From the NCBI GenBank assembly GCA_964605665.1, contig CAZSDP010000006.1, forward strand, positions 89,234 through 153,233: DNA of 64,000 bases, given 5' to 3'. Below the pieces are notes generated by a model that saw only the letters and a list, made by a program, of their open reading frames with translations, made no database searches and had not been told where the DNA came from. Origin of the DNA: CAZSDP01 sp964605665. Its GTDB lineage: Bacteria; Planctomycetota; UBA8108; UBA1146. Positions 16,405-24,826 of this stretch are shown in pieces (position 1 is the first letter of the stretch; the number at the start of each line of letters is the position of its first letter). Both the position numbers and the translations under genes were made by a program.

Positions 16405-17967
16405 ATGAGTCGTTGGGAGCGAATCGCGCTAGCCAATCAGGAAGAGATGCAGATGCAAAAGCTGCGTCGATTTCTTAGCGAGCAGATTCTCCCGTTCCAC
16501 CCTCACTATCGAGAGCTCTTCCGGGAACACGGTATCGAGGTAGGGTCGCTTCAGCGCTATGCTGATCTCGCTCAAATCCCTCTCTCGAGCAAGATTGACG
16601 TTGCTCCAGATGCCGATGTTCCAGATCGCCCAAAAAACTTCGTCTTGCAGCCGACTCCGGAGTTGTTGAAGCAGTCATTGCCGTTCGGAAAAAAGTTGAA
16701 GCTGCTCTCCACGAAGATCCTACGTGGAGCTGAGGAGGTAAAGAGTCGCCTTGGGCTCGAGTACCGACCTGTACAGGCGTTCTTCACGACCGGGCGCACC
16801 GCACTCCCAACTTCGTTCTTCCTATCGAAGTATGACCTGAGGCTACTCGAGGAGGTCGGTCGTAGAATCGGCGCAGTCAACGAAGTCAATTCTGCTGAAG
16901 ATCGTATCGTGTGTCTCTTTCCCTATGCTCCCCACCTTGCATTTTGGCAAGTTCAAGCGGTGGGAGTCGGGTGCGGTACCTTCATGCTTCAGACCGGCGG
17001 TGGCAAAGCGATGGGTTCAGAGGGAATTCTGCGGGCGATCGGTAAAGTCAGACCGAGCTACATTTGCGGAATTCCCGGATACACGTATCACCTCTTGCGA
17101 AAAGGTGTCGAGCAACAGCTGGACTTCTCCTTCGTGAAGACGTTGTTCCTCGGTGGAGATCGGGTGACTCCCGACTATCGCTCAAAGTTGTGCGAGTTGC
17201 TCCGTGCCGGCGGCGCGTCAAATCCGCGGGTGGTCAGCATTCTCGGTTTTACCGAGGCTAAGAAGTGTTGGTCAGAGTGTGTCGGCGGAGAAGAGTACGG
17301 CTTCCACACTTACCCCGATCTCGATCTCTTCGAAATGGTCGATCCAGACACGGGATTGCCCGTGCCGGACGGAGTGACGGGTGAAATGGTATACACTCCG
17401 CTCGATGGACGTGGGTCATTGATCTTACGCTATCGAACTGGAGACATTGTCGAAGGTGGAATTGTCCGTGAGCAGTGTCCTGGTTGCGGGAGAATCGTCC
17501 CTCGCTTCTCTTCGAACTTGAGTCGTCGCTCGAACATGACCGACTTCTCTTTGACGAAGATCAAAGGCACTCTCGTCAATCTGAACGTGATGTCCGATCT
17601 GCTCACCGGTGATAGCCGTGTTGAGGAGTGGCAGCTCGTCATCAAGAAAAAGGGAGACGATCCACTCGAAGTCGACGAACTGATTCTGTATCTCGCTCTC
17701 AAGAGTGCAGAGGATGAAGAAGACGGGAACGAGCAAGCGAAGAAGATCGCGCAGGCGCTCGCTGCCGCTTCGGAAGTCTATCCGTCGAGAACAGAGATTT
17801 TGTCTCGGGAAGAATTGCTCGAGATGATTGGAATGGAGACCCTTCTCAAAGAGAAGCGCATCGTTGACTTGCGAGCGACAGCGCAGCAAGCTGCCAAAAC
17901 TCCTGAGGGTGCTCAGGTTTCCGAAGGCAGCCAGGTATCGGGGAATGGTTCAGCAGCGGGGAGCTAG
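16405..17967 (+). CDS. Phenylacetate-CoA ligase (PaaK)-like AMP-forming enzyme
   Basis: Member of the PaaK/LuxE branch of adenylate-forming enzymes, 520 residues. The usual Ser/Thr/Gly phosphate loop is altered to FTTGRTALPT (about residues 131-140). Later motifs are intact: LGFTEAKKCW in the A5 region, ILRYRTGDIV (A7/A8), and the zinc-type pair CPGCGR. KIKGT near residue 388 matches the position before the C-terminal lid domain. The C-terminal ~20 residues are Gly/Ser/Gln-rich. ATG 16405 has GGGGAGGA nine bases upstream. A patatin-like lipase gene starts 8 bases after its stop, so the two probably act together on acyl groups; the substrate is unknown. Confidence 0.83.
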   Translation: MSRWERIALANQEEMQMQKLRRFLSEQILPFHPHYRELFREHGIEVGSLQRYADLAQIPLSSKIDVAPDADVPDRPKNFVLQPTPELLKQSLPFGKKLKLLSTKILRGAEEVKSRLGLEYRPVQAFFTTGRTALPTSFFLSKYDLRLLEEVGRRIGAVNEVNSAEDRIVCLFPYAPHLAFWQVQAVGVGCGTFMLQTGGGKAMGSEGILRAIGKVRPSYICGIPGYTYHLLRKGVEQQLDFSFVKTLFLGGDRVTPDYRSKLCELLRAGGASNPRVVSILGFTEAKKCWSECVGGEEYGFHTYPDLDLFEMVDPDTGLPVPDGVTGEMVYTPLDGRGSLILRYRTGDIVEGGIVREQCPGCGRIVPRFSSNLSRRSNMTDFSLTKIKGTLVNLNVMSDLLTGDSRVEEWQLVIKKKGDDPLEVDELILYLALKSAEDEEDGNEQAKKIAQALAAASEVYPSRTEILSREELLEMIGMETLLKEKRIVDLRATAQQAAKTPEGAQVSEGSQVSGNGSAAGS

Positions 17968-17975
17968 TCGTCAAT

Positions 17976-18875
17976 ATGTTCGGTAAGAGCAAGACGGTTT
18001 TGGCACTTGGTGGCGGTGGATCACGTGGTCTCGCTCACCTTGGAGTGGTCAAAGTCCTCGAACGTGAGGGCATTCAACTCGATGGCATCGTCGGAACTTC
18101 GGTGGGCTCGATTCTCGGTGCATCCTATAGCGTTGCTCCAGACATTGATGCGTTGATCGAGTCGACCCTCGATTATCTTCGATCCGATCGATTTATGAAC
18201 GATAGCTTCCGTCGGATGATGTTTGGTGCGAACGACGCGGAGCAGAACTTTCTTCAGATGGCCTTCGCTTCCGTTCGAAGGAGTCTTCGTTTCGCGAGTT
18301 TGATCAGGCGCCCCTCCATTCTTCCTGGGGAAAAACTGAGGGAAGTGGTCGAGGAGTTTGTGGGTGACTACACCTTCGACGACTTGAAGATCCCATTTGC
18401 CGTGCCCGCAATCGATGTTCGCGTCCCTCGGGAGGTGCTCTTGACTCGGGGCCCGTTGCTCGACGCGGTCACCGCTTCTTGCTCGGTACCGGGGTTTTTC
18501 CCTCCCGTTGAGATGGATGACATGCTCCTGGCGGATGTGGGAGTGATCTCCTCGGTCCCGGTGGAGGCTGCGAAGAAGATGATTCCAGGTGCGCTGGTGA
18601 TTGCGGTCGACTTGAGCCGCGACTTGCCGCAAGTCGATAAGATCACCCGTGGGTGGGACAATATCATGCGGTGCGAGGCGATCGCGGGACGCAAACTGAC
18701 CGAGCTCGCTCTCCAGCAAGCAGATGTTGTTCTTCGACCTGAGGTGGGCGAAAAATTCTGGTCTGACTTCTCTGGCCTCGAGGAGATTATCCGTTCTGGC
18801 GAGAATGAGGCAGAAGCGCGTTTGCCGGAGATTCGCGACCATTTGAAGGGGGTTCTTCGCTTTCTGAAGCGCTGA
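17976..18875 (+). CDS. Patatin-like phospholipase
   Basis: Patatin-fold acyl hydrolase of 299 residues (RssA/YchK-like). The oxyanion loop is GGGGSRG (12-18), the nucleophile elbow is GTSVG with Ser42, and the dyad Asp is Asp187 in ADVGV, where DG[AG] is the family norm. No membrane segment or signal is visible, so a cytoplasmic or peripheral lipase is expected. It starts 8 bases after the PaaK-like ligase, which suggests coupled release and re-activation of fatty acids; this is inference. Confidence 0.9.
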   Translation: MFGKSKTVLALGGGGSRGLAHLGVVKVLEREGIQLDGIVGTSVGSILGASYSVAPDIDALIESTLDYLRSDRFMNDSFRRMMFGANDAEQNFLQMAFASVRRSLRFASLIRRPSILPGEKLREVVEEFVGDYTFDDLKIPFAVPAIDVRVPREVLLTRGPLLDAVTASCSVPGFFPPVEMDDMLLADVGVISSVPVEAAKKMIPGALVIAVDLSRDLPQVDKITRGWDNIMRCEAIAGRKLTELALQQADVVLRPEVGEKFWSDFSGLEEIIRSGENEAEARLPEIRDHLKGVLRFLKR

Positions 18876-18974
18876 AGACTCTCCCACTTGGCCCCTCCTC
18901 TCCAGGGTGTGCTTGATCTCCTCCCCGCCCCCCGTACATTGCTCTATCACACTTGTACCTTGCTGCGCATCGAC

Positions 18975-19006
18975 CGATGGCTGGAGCACATCGATGGCTG
19001 GAGCAC
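18975..19006 (+). repeat. 15-bp direct repeat upstream of lipA
   Basis: CGATGGCTGGAGCAC occurs at 18975-18989 and again at 18992-19006, giving a 17-base period. It lies just ahead of the lipA ribosome site (AAGGAG at about 19010). Confidence 0.85.
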
Positions 19007-19022
19007 TCAGAAGGAGCATCCG

Positions 19023-20024
19023 ATGACCCAAGTTCCCGCTCCCGATCCGTCTGCTGTCGATCCTTCGGCGGTGGATCCTTCAACGGTGGATCCTTCAATG
19101 GTGGATTCCCCCCGAAGTGGATCCTCATCGCCCTCGAATTTGACCGCCGATGGAGCCTCTAAGAAGTGGGAGCGCGAGAGGCTTCCCAGCTGGTTGCGGA
19201 TGCCGCTCGATCGGACTGCAGCGAGTCAGAAGGTCTCTCGCTTGTTGCGTAAGCAGTCGTTGAATACGATCTGTGAAGAAGCGAAGTGCCCCAATCGAAA
19301 TCACTGCTATTCACGTGGCACCGCAACGTTTTTGATTTTAGGTGATCGCTGCACGAGGTCGTGCCCGTTCTGTTCGGTGGCCGGTGGTCCGGCGTTACCT
19401 CCTGATCCGGAGGAACCAAAGCGACTCATCGAGACGGTTCTCCAACTCGATCTGAAGCATGTGGTGATCACTTCAGTGAACCGTGATGACCTTGCTGACC
19501 AAGGAAGCGAACAGTTCGTCGCTTGTATTCGTGGCTTGAGAGAGCAGATGCCGAAGATCACCATCGAGGTCTTGATCCCAGACTTCAGAGGTCGGAACGT
19601 CGATATCGATCGAGTTTTCGAATCCAGCCCTGATATTTTGAATCACAATTTAGAAACCGTTCCCCGACTCTATCGCAAGGCGCGGCCTGGGGCGCGCTAT
19701 CAACGGTCGCTCGATCTTCTCGCCCGCGCTCGATCTTGGAAGAACGGGATGTGGGTGAAGTCGGGAGTCATGGTTGGTTTGGGCGAGACTCCAGAAGAAC
19801 TCGAGCAAACGATGCAAGATCTCTATGACCACGGTTGTCAGCTCCTGACTGTTGGTCAGTACTTGGCACCGACATCGGACAGTTTGCCGGTTGAGGAGTA
19901 TGTGCACCCTGATCGTTTCGCAGAGATCGAGCGGCGAGGGCTGGAGATCGGCTTCGAGCGGGTGTTTTCAGGTCCCTTTGTCCGTTCGTCATTTATGGCG
20001 GACGAACAGGTTCCGCTTCCGTGA
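19023..20024 (+). CDS. lipA: Lipoyl synthase
   Basis: Radical SAM enzyme that inserts two sulfurs into octanoyl groups on lipoate-dependent proteins, 333 residues. The auxiliary cluster motif C-x4-C-x5-C is Cys84/89/95 (CEEAKCPNRNHC) and the radical SAM motif C-x3-C-x2-C is Cys110/114/117 (CTRSCPFC). The C-terminal RSSF that ligates the auxiliary cluster is present. The N-terminus carries a repeated Asp-Pro-Ser extension (residues 8-28) that is not part of the fold. ATG 19023 has AAGGAG seven bases upstream. Its stop overlaps the tmk start (GTGA). lipB is not in the window. Confidence 0.96.
   Translation: MTQVPAPDPSAVDPSAVDPSTVDPSMVDSPRSGSSSPSNLTADGASKKWERERLPSWLRMPLDRTAASQKVSRLLRKQSLNTICEEAKCPNRNHCYSRGTATFLILGDRCTRSCPFCSVAGGPALPPDPEEPKRLIETVLQLDLKHVVITSVNRDDLADQGSEQFVACIRGLREQMPKITIEVLIPDFRGRNVDIDRVFESSPDILNHNLETVPRLYRKARPGARYQRSLDLLARARSWKNGMWVKSGVMVGLGETPEELEQTMQDLYDHGCQLLTVGQYLAPTSDSLPVEEYVHPDRFAEIERRGLEIGFERVFSGPFVRSSFMADEQVPLP
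19044..19103 (+). repeat. Four 15-bp in-frame repeats at the lipA 5' end
   Basis: Four consecutive 15-base units of the form GATCCNTCNNCGGTG encode DPSAV, DPSAV, DPSTV and DPSMV. The units differ at a few bases, so they are not an assembly artefact of exact copies. They form a disordered extension ahead of the lipoyl synthase core. Confidence 0.85.
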
Positions 20025-20632
20025 GCGGGCTCTTCATCGCCATCGAGGGGATCGACGGAGTCGGGAAGTCGACGCAAGTTGATCGGCTTGCCTCACACTT
20101 TGAGCAGGCGGGAAGAACGGTCCTCAAAGTACGGGAGCCAGGTGGAACAACCTTAGGGGAGTCGGTCCGAGAGCTGCTTCTCAGGCGGGAGGAGATCGAG
20201 ATCGCACCGGAAGCTCAGATGCTTCTCTTCTTGGCAAGTCGAGTCGAACTCTGGCGTCAGGAGATTGCCCCGGCTCTCGCCTCTGGCCAGGTGGTGATCA
20301 GTGATCGATTTCACCTGTCGACGATCGTCTATCAGGGAATCGCAGGAGCTCTTGGGGAAGCAAGAGTCACTGCTGTCTGCGCCGAAATTCTCGGAGACCG
20401 GCGTCCAGATCGGAATCTCATCCTGGAGCTTCCCGCTCCTGTTGCCCGGGAGAGGTTGGGCACTGAGCTCGATCGCTTCGAACGGGGCGCAGAGTTTCTC
20501 GAGTCGGTGGCGAAAGGATTCGCGGTCACCAATGGAATTCCGGGAGACCGCATCGATCGGATTTCCGCCGAGGGCACTCCGGACGAGGTTGAGGCTCGCC
20601 TCTTGAAGGTGGTTTCCGATGTCGTCTCATGA
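20021..20632 (+). CDS. tmk: Thymidylate kinase
   Basis: Phosphorylates dTMP to dTDP, 203 residues. The P-loop is EGIDGVGKST, the DR(Y/F/H) motif appears as DRFHLSTIVYQG, and REPGGTTLGE is the dTMP-contact loop. The lid region (LGTELDRFERG) lies where bacterial enzymes vary. GTG start at 20021 overlaps the lipA stop by four bases. The 3' end overlaps holB by 14 bases. The tmk-holB pairing is common in bacteria and supports both calls. Confidence 0.95.
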   Translation: MSGLFIAIEGIDGVGKSTQVDRLASHFEQAGRTVLKVREPGGTTLGESVRELLLRREEIEIAPEAQMLLFLASRVELWRQEIAPALASGQVVISDRFHLSTIVYQGIAGALGEARVTAVCAEILGDRRPDRNLILELPAPVARERLGTELDRFERGAEFLESVAKGFAVTNGIPGDRIDRISAEGTPDEVEARLLKVVSDVVS

Positions 20633-21647
20633 GGAAACTCCAAAGCTCGCTTCCAAAGTGATCGGTCAGGACTTTGCCAGAAACTCCTTGGCACGAGCGA
20701 TGGCGACGGGACGACTCGCCCACGCCTATCTGTTTACTGGTCCGGAGGGAGTTGGAAAGCGTCTCTTCGCGGAGGAGATGTCTCGGGCTCTGATTTGCTC
20801 TCAGAGTGGCGAAGGGAGTGGCGCATTCCTGACGGTCGGAGATTGCGGCGTGTGTGCGTCATGTCGCGTTCCACTGCTCGGGCATCCGGCAATTCAGGTC
20901 CTCGAAGCTGCGGCGGGTGGCACCATCGAAATCGACCAGGTGCGTGAAGCGGTGACTCAATTGTCGTTGCGCAGCGGGGACCGACGGGCCGTTTTGATTG
21001 ACGGTGCGGATCTGTTGCGAGAAGCGGCAGCCAACGCATTTCTCAAGACCCTAGAAGAGCCGCCAGTCGGAATCGTCTTCTTTTTGATCACCGATCGTCC
21101 CGCACATCTCTTGGAGACGATTCACTCGAGAACTCAGCGGGTCTCATTCACCGTTCTCGACCTCACCTCCTTCAGAGAGGTCCTCGCTCCACGTTTACTG
21201 AGTGTGGAGGTGGGCGAGTGGGAAACAACGCAAGAGGGACTCGCTGAGACGCTCCACCGTACCGCGGGGGGATCACCGGGAGTCGCAATGCGATTGCTCG
21301 ACGGAATTGAGAGCTGCGGAGGACTCAGTCGACTTCGTGATTTGCTTCGCGGCGTGGGTGGTGAGCGACCCTCGTCTCTGATCGATTACTTACCCGCCTT
21401 ACCAAAGGAAACCGCTCGGGCTCGAGTGCAGCGACTGCTCGAGCTGGTGCAGTGTGGACTGTGGGGGGAGAGCGGTGACGATTTAGATGCGCGACATGAG
21501 GCAGGTGAACGCACCCTTTTAGTCGCGGAGTTGATCCGTGGATTAGCGGGAGGCAGAAGCGTCGAGTTAACCCTAGAGGTTCTTTCACGAGTTCTTCGAG
21601 GCTCTAGTGCGAGCGAGATTTCGCGCCGTCTTCCTGCAAGTTTTTGA
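20619..21647 (+). CDS. holB: DNA polymerase III delta' subunit
   Basis: Clamp-loader subunit of 342 residues. It has the AAA+ fold with VIGQDFARNSLARAM at the start, LFTGPEGVGKRLFAEEM as a modified P-loop (Walker A with Glu), a cysteine cluster (CGVCASCR, with an upstream Cys near residue 69) that fits the clamp-loader zinc module, DGADLLREAAANAFLKTLEEPP, and the sensor 1/SRC-like SRTQRVSF. The SRC motif has become SRT. ATG 20619 lies inside the tmk 3' end. Its partner gene holA is not in the window. Confidence 0.92.
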   Translation: MSSHEETPKLASKVIGQDFARNSLARAMATGRLAHAYLFTGPEGVGKRLFAEEMSRALICSQSGEGSGAFLTVGDCGVCASCRVPLLGHPAIQVLEAAAGGTIEIDQVREAVTQLSLRSGDRRAVLIDGADLLREAAANAFLKTLEEPPVGIVFFLITDRPAHLLETIHSRTQRVSFTVLDLTSFREVLAPRLLSVEVGEWETTQEGLAETLHRTAGGSPGVAMRLLDGIESCGGLSRLRDLLRGVGGERPSSLIDYLPALPKETARARVQRLLELVQCGLWGESGDDLDARHEAGERTLLVAELIRGLAGGRSVELTLEVLSRVLRGSSASEISRRLPASF

Positions 21648-22017
21648 GACTCCTGAAATTTTATTTCACGCTTGCTCGACCGATATTGGCGTTCTCTTTA
21701 GCTGATACCCCCAGCAGTTCTTGGAGCGGCTCGATTTTTGGGCTGACCACAATCGGTAGGGGCCCCAAACCCTCAGTGACCCGACCAGTGCGATATCGCA
21801 CTGCTGAGCAGATTGTCTCCATCTCTGAGCTGTGGTTCCGATAACGTTTTCGGACCTCTAGATCGCTGATCTGTGAACCGATATCAGATGAAGTGTGTGG
21901 GTGTTCCACACTTGAAATCACGTTGCGAAGCGAATTGCTCGATCTAGGATACCGGACTGGCAGGTTCCGCCCGGTCTCGATTCGCCGCATCGAGAGGGTT
22001 GAGGACGGAGGCATTCG
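21648..22017. other. Hairpin-rich spacer between holB and the Minf_1886 gene
   Basis: A 370-base stretch with no gene I can support. It holds a cluster of inverted repeats: GGGGCCCC at 21759-21766, an 18-bp perfect palindrome at 21786-21803, a bulged stem pairing 21833-21841 with 21850-21856, and a GTGTGG/CCACAC hairpin near 21896-21911. It is also less GC-rich than its neighbours. It may encode a structured RNA, a leader, or remnants of a lost gene. Confidence 0.5.
21786..21803. repeat. 18-bp perfect palindrome
   Basis: CAGTGCGATATCGCACTG is perfectly self-complementary without a loop. That suits a dimeric DNA-binding protein better than an RNA hairpin. No regulator gene lies next to it. 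Confidence 0.7.
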
Positions 22018-22491
22018 GTGGGGGAACGTTCACCGGAGGAGAGGCTCGAGGACTTACTAGAGCAAGATCCACGCTACCCGCGTGAAGCTTATACGTTCGT
22101 CTTCGAAGCACTCGACAGTACGGTCAGGACACTTCATAAGATCGGTCCAAACGATCCGATTCCACCCTCTGAGGATCATCATGTCACAGGGGAGGATTTG
22201 CTCGGCGGAATTCGTCGCTATGCGATCGATGAGTTTGGATGTCTCGCAGGAACAGTCTTTAGTTCCTGGGGGCTGACCACGAGCGAAGACGTGGGAGAGA
22301 TCGTCTTTAATCTTGTTGAGCATGGACTGATGGGGCGAAGAGAGAGCGATCAGCGGACCGATTTTGACCAAGGCTTTGGAGGGAAGACCTTCGCCGAGGT
22401 GTTTGCAGTTGATCCGCAGCTCGATTACTGCCCGGAGAGGGATGAGTGGAAAGCCTCCTACAGAAACGCGGCACCCGGCTCACGCTCCTAG
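22018..22491 (+). CDS. Minf_1886 family protein
   Basis: Conserved protein of unknown function, 157 residues. The segment YPREAYTFVFEALD near the start, HHVTGEDLLGGIRRYAIDEFG in the middle and WGLTTSEDVGEIVFNLVEHGLM after it agree with my memory of the Minf_1886 family, found mainly in Planctomycetes and Verrucomicrobia. No catalytic motif is visible. GTG 22018 has GGAGG eight bases upstream. Its 3' end overlaps the next gene by 46 bases, so the two are coupled. Confidence 0.75.
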   Translation: MGERSPEERLEDLLEQDPRYPREAYTFVFEALDSTVRTLHKIGPNDPIPPSEDHHVTGEDLLGGIRRYAIDEFGCLAGTVFSSWGLTTSEDVGEIVFNLVEHGLMGRRESDQRTDFDQGFGGKTFAEVFAVDPQLDYCPERDEWKASYRNAAPGSRS

Positions 22492-23789
22492 TTCTCATCT
22501 GTGCGGCGGCGATTTATGGTGCAGTTCAGCTGAGCGCTATTTTCGCGCCTCTTCTGTTCAGCTTTCTCGTCGCCTACATGCTCGATCCCATCGCAGATGC
22601 GTTGGAACGGCGGAAATTTACCCGCCTCGCTGCAGTGATCACCATCTTCTTCAGTGGGTTGCTCATCCTTGTCGTATTGACCGGAGTCATCGGCTTCTAT
22701 TTGACGAACGGATTGATCTCTCTCTATCGCGACGTCAGAGGTGATGTTTACTACGCTGCAGCTGAGCTCGCAGATCAACCCGCCCTGAAAGACAAGCTTC
22801 TCCCGGTGGAAGGAAAACCGGGAGATATGTATCTCGAGCGCAACAACTTGCCCGGGTATCAGAGTGGCTACTTGGCGCGCAGCAAGAAATTGATTTCAGG
22901 ATTTGAAGATCGCTTCGACAAGGGGACCACCACGCAGGAGGTTTTCACAATCTTATCGGGGTGGATTGAGGAGAAGCGGACGGAGTATGAGAAACAATCT
23001 CCCGACGATCTCAAGGAGACGATCGAAGATTGGTTGGACCGAGTGACCTCTGCTCCGTTCCGACGGCTTGGCTTGGAAGGACCATCAGGATCAGAGAGCG
23101 GATCAGAATCGGAAGGCCCCGCGGCTGAAGAGTCGAGCGGACCTGGAGTTCTGAGCACCCTCTTCAGTTGGATCAGTTGGCTGATTCTCTGTCCGCTTTA
23201 CATCTTCTACTTCCTTCTCGAGATCGATCCTCTGATCGCCAAGGTCAAGCAGTACATTCCTGGAAAACAGCGCCCACGCGTGCTTCGAATCTTGGGGAAA
23301 ACGGATCAAACGATGGCCGCATTTTTCCGGGGGAGACTGACCATCTGCCTCGTCAAGGGCGCGGGAACGTCGATCGGTCTGCTCCTCCTCGGGGTTCCAT
23401 TTGCGGTTCCACTGGGAATTGCGGCAGGGTTCTTGGCGCTCGTTCCCTACGTTGGAATTTGGTTCGCCGTTGTACCTTCGTTGATTCTTGTCTGGCTCTC
23501 TACCGGGAGCTTGGGCCACATTCTCGGAGTCGGCGCGGTCTTTATCTTGATGGAAGCTGTGGAGGGATTCTGGTTGATCCCACGCTTCCTCGGTAAAGAA
23601 GTGGGGCTCCATCCGCTCACGGTCATCGTCACGATGCTGATTTTCGGTGAGGTGTTTGGCTTCCTGGGGGTCCTGCTCTCGGTACCGCTGGCGGCGATAT
23701 CCAAGATCCTCATCGAGGAGTTCTTGATGCCATTGGTGGAAGAGTTCGCGGCTGAAAAGCCAGACGACCCTCCTCCAGAGGCCACGTAG
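22446..23789 (+). CDS. AI-2E family (PerM/YhhT-like) transporter
   Basis: Polytopic membrane protein, 447 residues. The N-terminal helices include APLLFSFLVAYMLDPIADALERR, a family signature, and the C-terminal half carries GVPFAVPLGIAAGFLALVPYVG and GKEVGLHPLTVIVTML. A long hydrophilic insert (about residues 95-235), rich in Glu, Lys and Ser, separates the halves and is larger than in most relatives. The family is thought to export small molecules or act in Na+/H+ exchange; the substrate here is unknown. Starts at GTG 22446 inside the preceding gene. Its stop (TAG) overlaps the GTG of pgeF. Confidence 0.86.
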   Translation: MESLLQKRGTRLTLLVLICAAAIYGAVQLSAIFAPLLFSFLVAYMLDPIADALERRKFTRLAAVITIFFSGLLILVVLTGVIGFYLTNGLISLYRDVRGDVYYAAAELADQPALKDKLLPVEGKPGDMYLERNNLPGYQSGYLARSKKLISGFEDRFDKGTTTQEVFTILSGWIEEKRTEYEKQSPDDLKETIEDWLDRVTSAPFRRLGLEGPSGSESGSESEGPAAEESSGPGVLSTLFSWISWLILCPLYIFYFLLEIDPLIAKVKQYIPGKQRPRVLRILGKTDQTMAAFFRGRLTICLVKGAGTSIGLLLLGVPFAVPLGIAAGFLALVPYVGIWFAVVPSLILVWLSTGSLGHILGVGAVFILMEAVEGFWLIPRFLGKEVGLHPLTVIVTMLIFGEVFGFLGVLLSVPLAAISKILIEEFLMPLVEEFAAEKPDDPPPEAT

Positions 23790-24583
23790 TGCACCACCAC
23801 ATCGATCTATTTGCACCTCTTCGAGCTCGCTTCGATCTCGCAGGTCTAGTGGGTGCATACTCTCTTCGCCACGGTGGTGTGAGTCGGTCCCCCTTTGAAT
23901 CACTGAATCTCGGATTCTCTACGGGAGACGATCCCGAATCTGTTCGAGTCAATCGCACTCGGTTTGCAGAGGACCTCCAGATACCGATCGAGCGCTGGGT
24001 CGTCGCAGGACAGTGTCACGGCCATCGGGTACTCGAGGTGAACGGGTCGGATGGCGGAGAGGGAGCTCTCGCGCCGAGCGAGCGACTTCGTGGATATGAC
24101 GCGTTGGTATTGGCCGAACCAAATTTGTTCGCTCTGTCTCTCAGTGCAGATTGCCCTCTCGTTGTGGTGGCCGATCCTCGGTCTATTCGCGCTGGGGTCG
24201 CACATGCCGGTTGGCGAGGGACTGCCGCAGGGGTGGTGGAAGAGATGCTGGGGGCTCTCGAGGCAGCTGGCTCAGATCTATCGGAGTGTTTCGCTGCCAT
24301 CAGTCCCGGAATCTGCGGAGACTGTTTCGAGGTCGGGGAAGAGGTGTTCGACGCAGTTGCCCAGCGACCTGGTGCTGGAATCGCTCGATCGGGGCAAACT
24401 CTCGATCTACGGCTGATCCATCGGGAGATTTTGCGGTCCGCGGGGCTCTCCCCGGGGCGGATTTGCCAGTCAGAGGTGTGCAGCTACGAAGACTCGAGCA
24501 ACTGCTTCAGCCATCGTCGAGATCGTGGCCAGACGGGTAGGAATGGGTTAATCCTCGGATTTAGGGGGCCTTGCGACCGCTGA
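23789..24583 (+). CDS. pgeF: Peptidoglycan editing factor PgeF / polyphenol oxidase family (YfiH)
   Basis: YfiH-type protein, 264 residues, of the family once called laccase-like and now described as purine nucleoside phosphorylase or as PgeF, which prevents misincorporation of serine in peptidoglycan. Putative metal or active-site residues are intact: GQCHGH (His), LSADCPLVV (Cys) and VAHAGWRGTAAG (His). The opening SLRHGGVS and SLNLGFSTGDDP also match. GTG start at 23789 overlaps the previous stop. The last ~20 residues are Arg/Gly-rich. A cytoplasmic role is expected because no signal peptide is seen. Confidence 0.9.
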   Translation: MHHHIDLFAPLRARFDLAGLVGAYSLRHGGVSRSPFESLNLGFSTGDDPESVRVNRTRFAEDLQIPIERWVVAGQCHGHRVLEVNGSDGGEGALAPSERLRGYDALVLAEPNLFALSLSADCPLVVVADPRSIRAGVAHAGWRGTAAGVVEEMLGALEAAGSDLSECFAAISPGICGDCFEVGEEVFDAVAQRPGAGIARSGQTLDLRLIHREILRSAGLSPGRICQSEVCSYEDSSNCFSHRRDRGQTGRNGLILGFRGPCDR

Positions 24584-24826
24584 GGATGCGCTGAGCGAGA
24601 TGTCGGCTCCTGATTCACCTTGGGTTCGCTTCTCTTCGTGGTCGCCTTCGCTAAACTCTCCTCGGTGACGGGCAAGCAGCCTCCACCCCCCGAACGAACC
24701 CGCGCTCTTCTCCGCTCACTTTCTTTAGGAGTGTTCCTAAGGAGGGTGGGAAAGTGGAAGGTCCGGTCCGGCGATACCGGCCGACTTTCTTTGAGTTATG
24801 AGCGCCGCGATTGCGGAAGGACCCCC
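24584..24826. other. carAB leader region
   Basis: Spacer of 243 bases ahead of carA. A near-perfect hairpin CTTTAGGA...TCCTAAGG (about 24723-24742) and the repeated ACTTTCTTT at about 24718 and 24783 flank a GC-rich stretch (CCGGTCCGGCGATACCGGCC). It could hold an attenuation or promoter element for pyrimidine control, but no PyrR site is recognisable. Ribosome site GGAAGGA lies at about 24814. Confidence 0.4.

Noticed and set aside
18021..19031. 336-codon minus-strand frame opposite the patatin gene
   Set aside because: Antisense shadow of a well-supported gene; it has no recognisable motif and it crosses the lipA leader.
21661..22014. 117-codon minus-strand frame in the holB/Minf_1886 spacer
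   Set aside because: It has no ribosome site or family match, and the region is full of inverted repeats. I kept the spacer as non-coding, with some doubt.
23103..23903. 266-codon minus-strand frame in the AI-2E transporter
   Set aside because: Very polar Arg/Asp/Gln composition expected from the complement of a membrane protein gene.
24620..24826. N-terminal extension or frameshift in carA
   Set aside because: The frame is open back to 24620, but the translated sequence is unlike CarA. The TTG at 24827 has a good ribosome site and gives the normal length.
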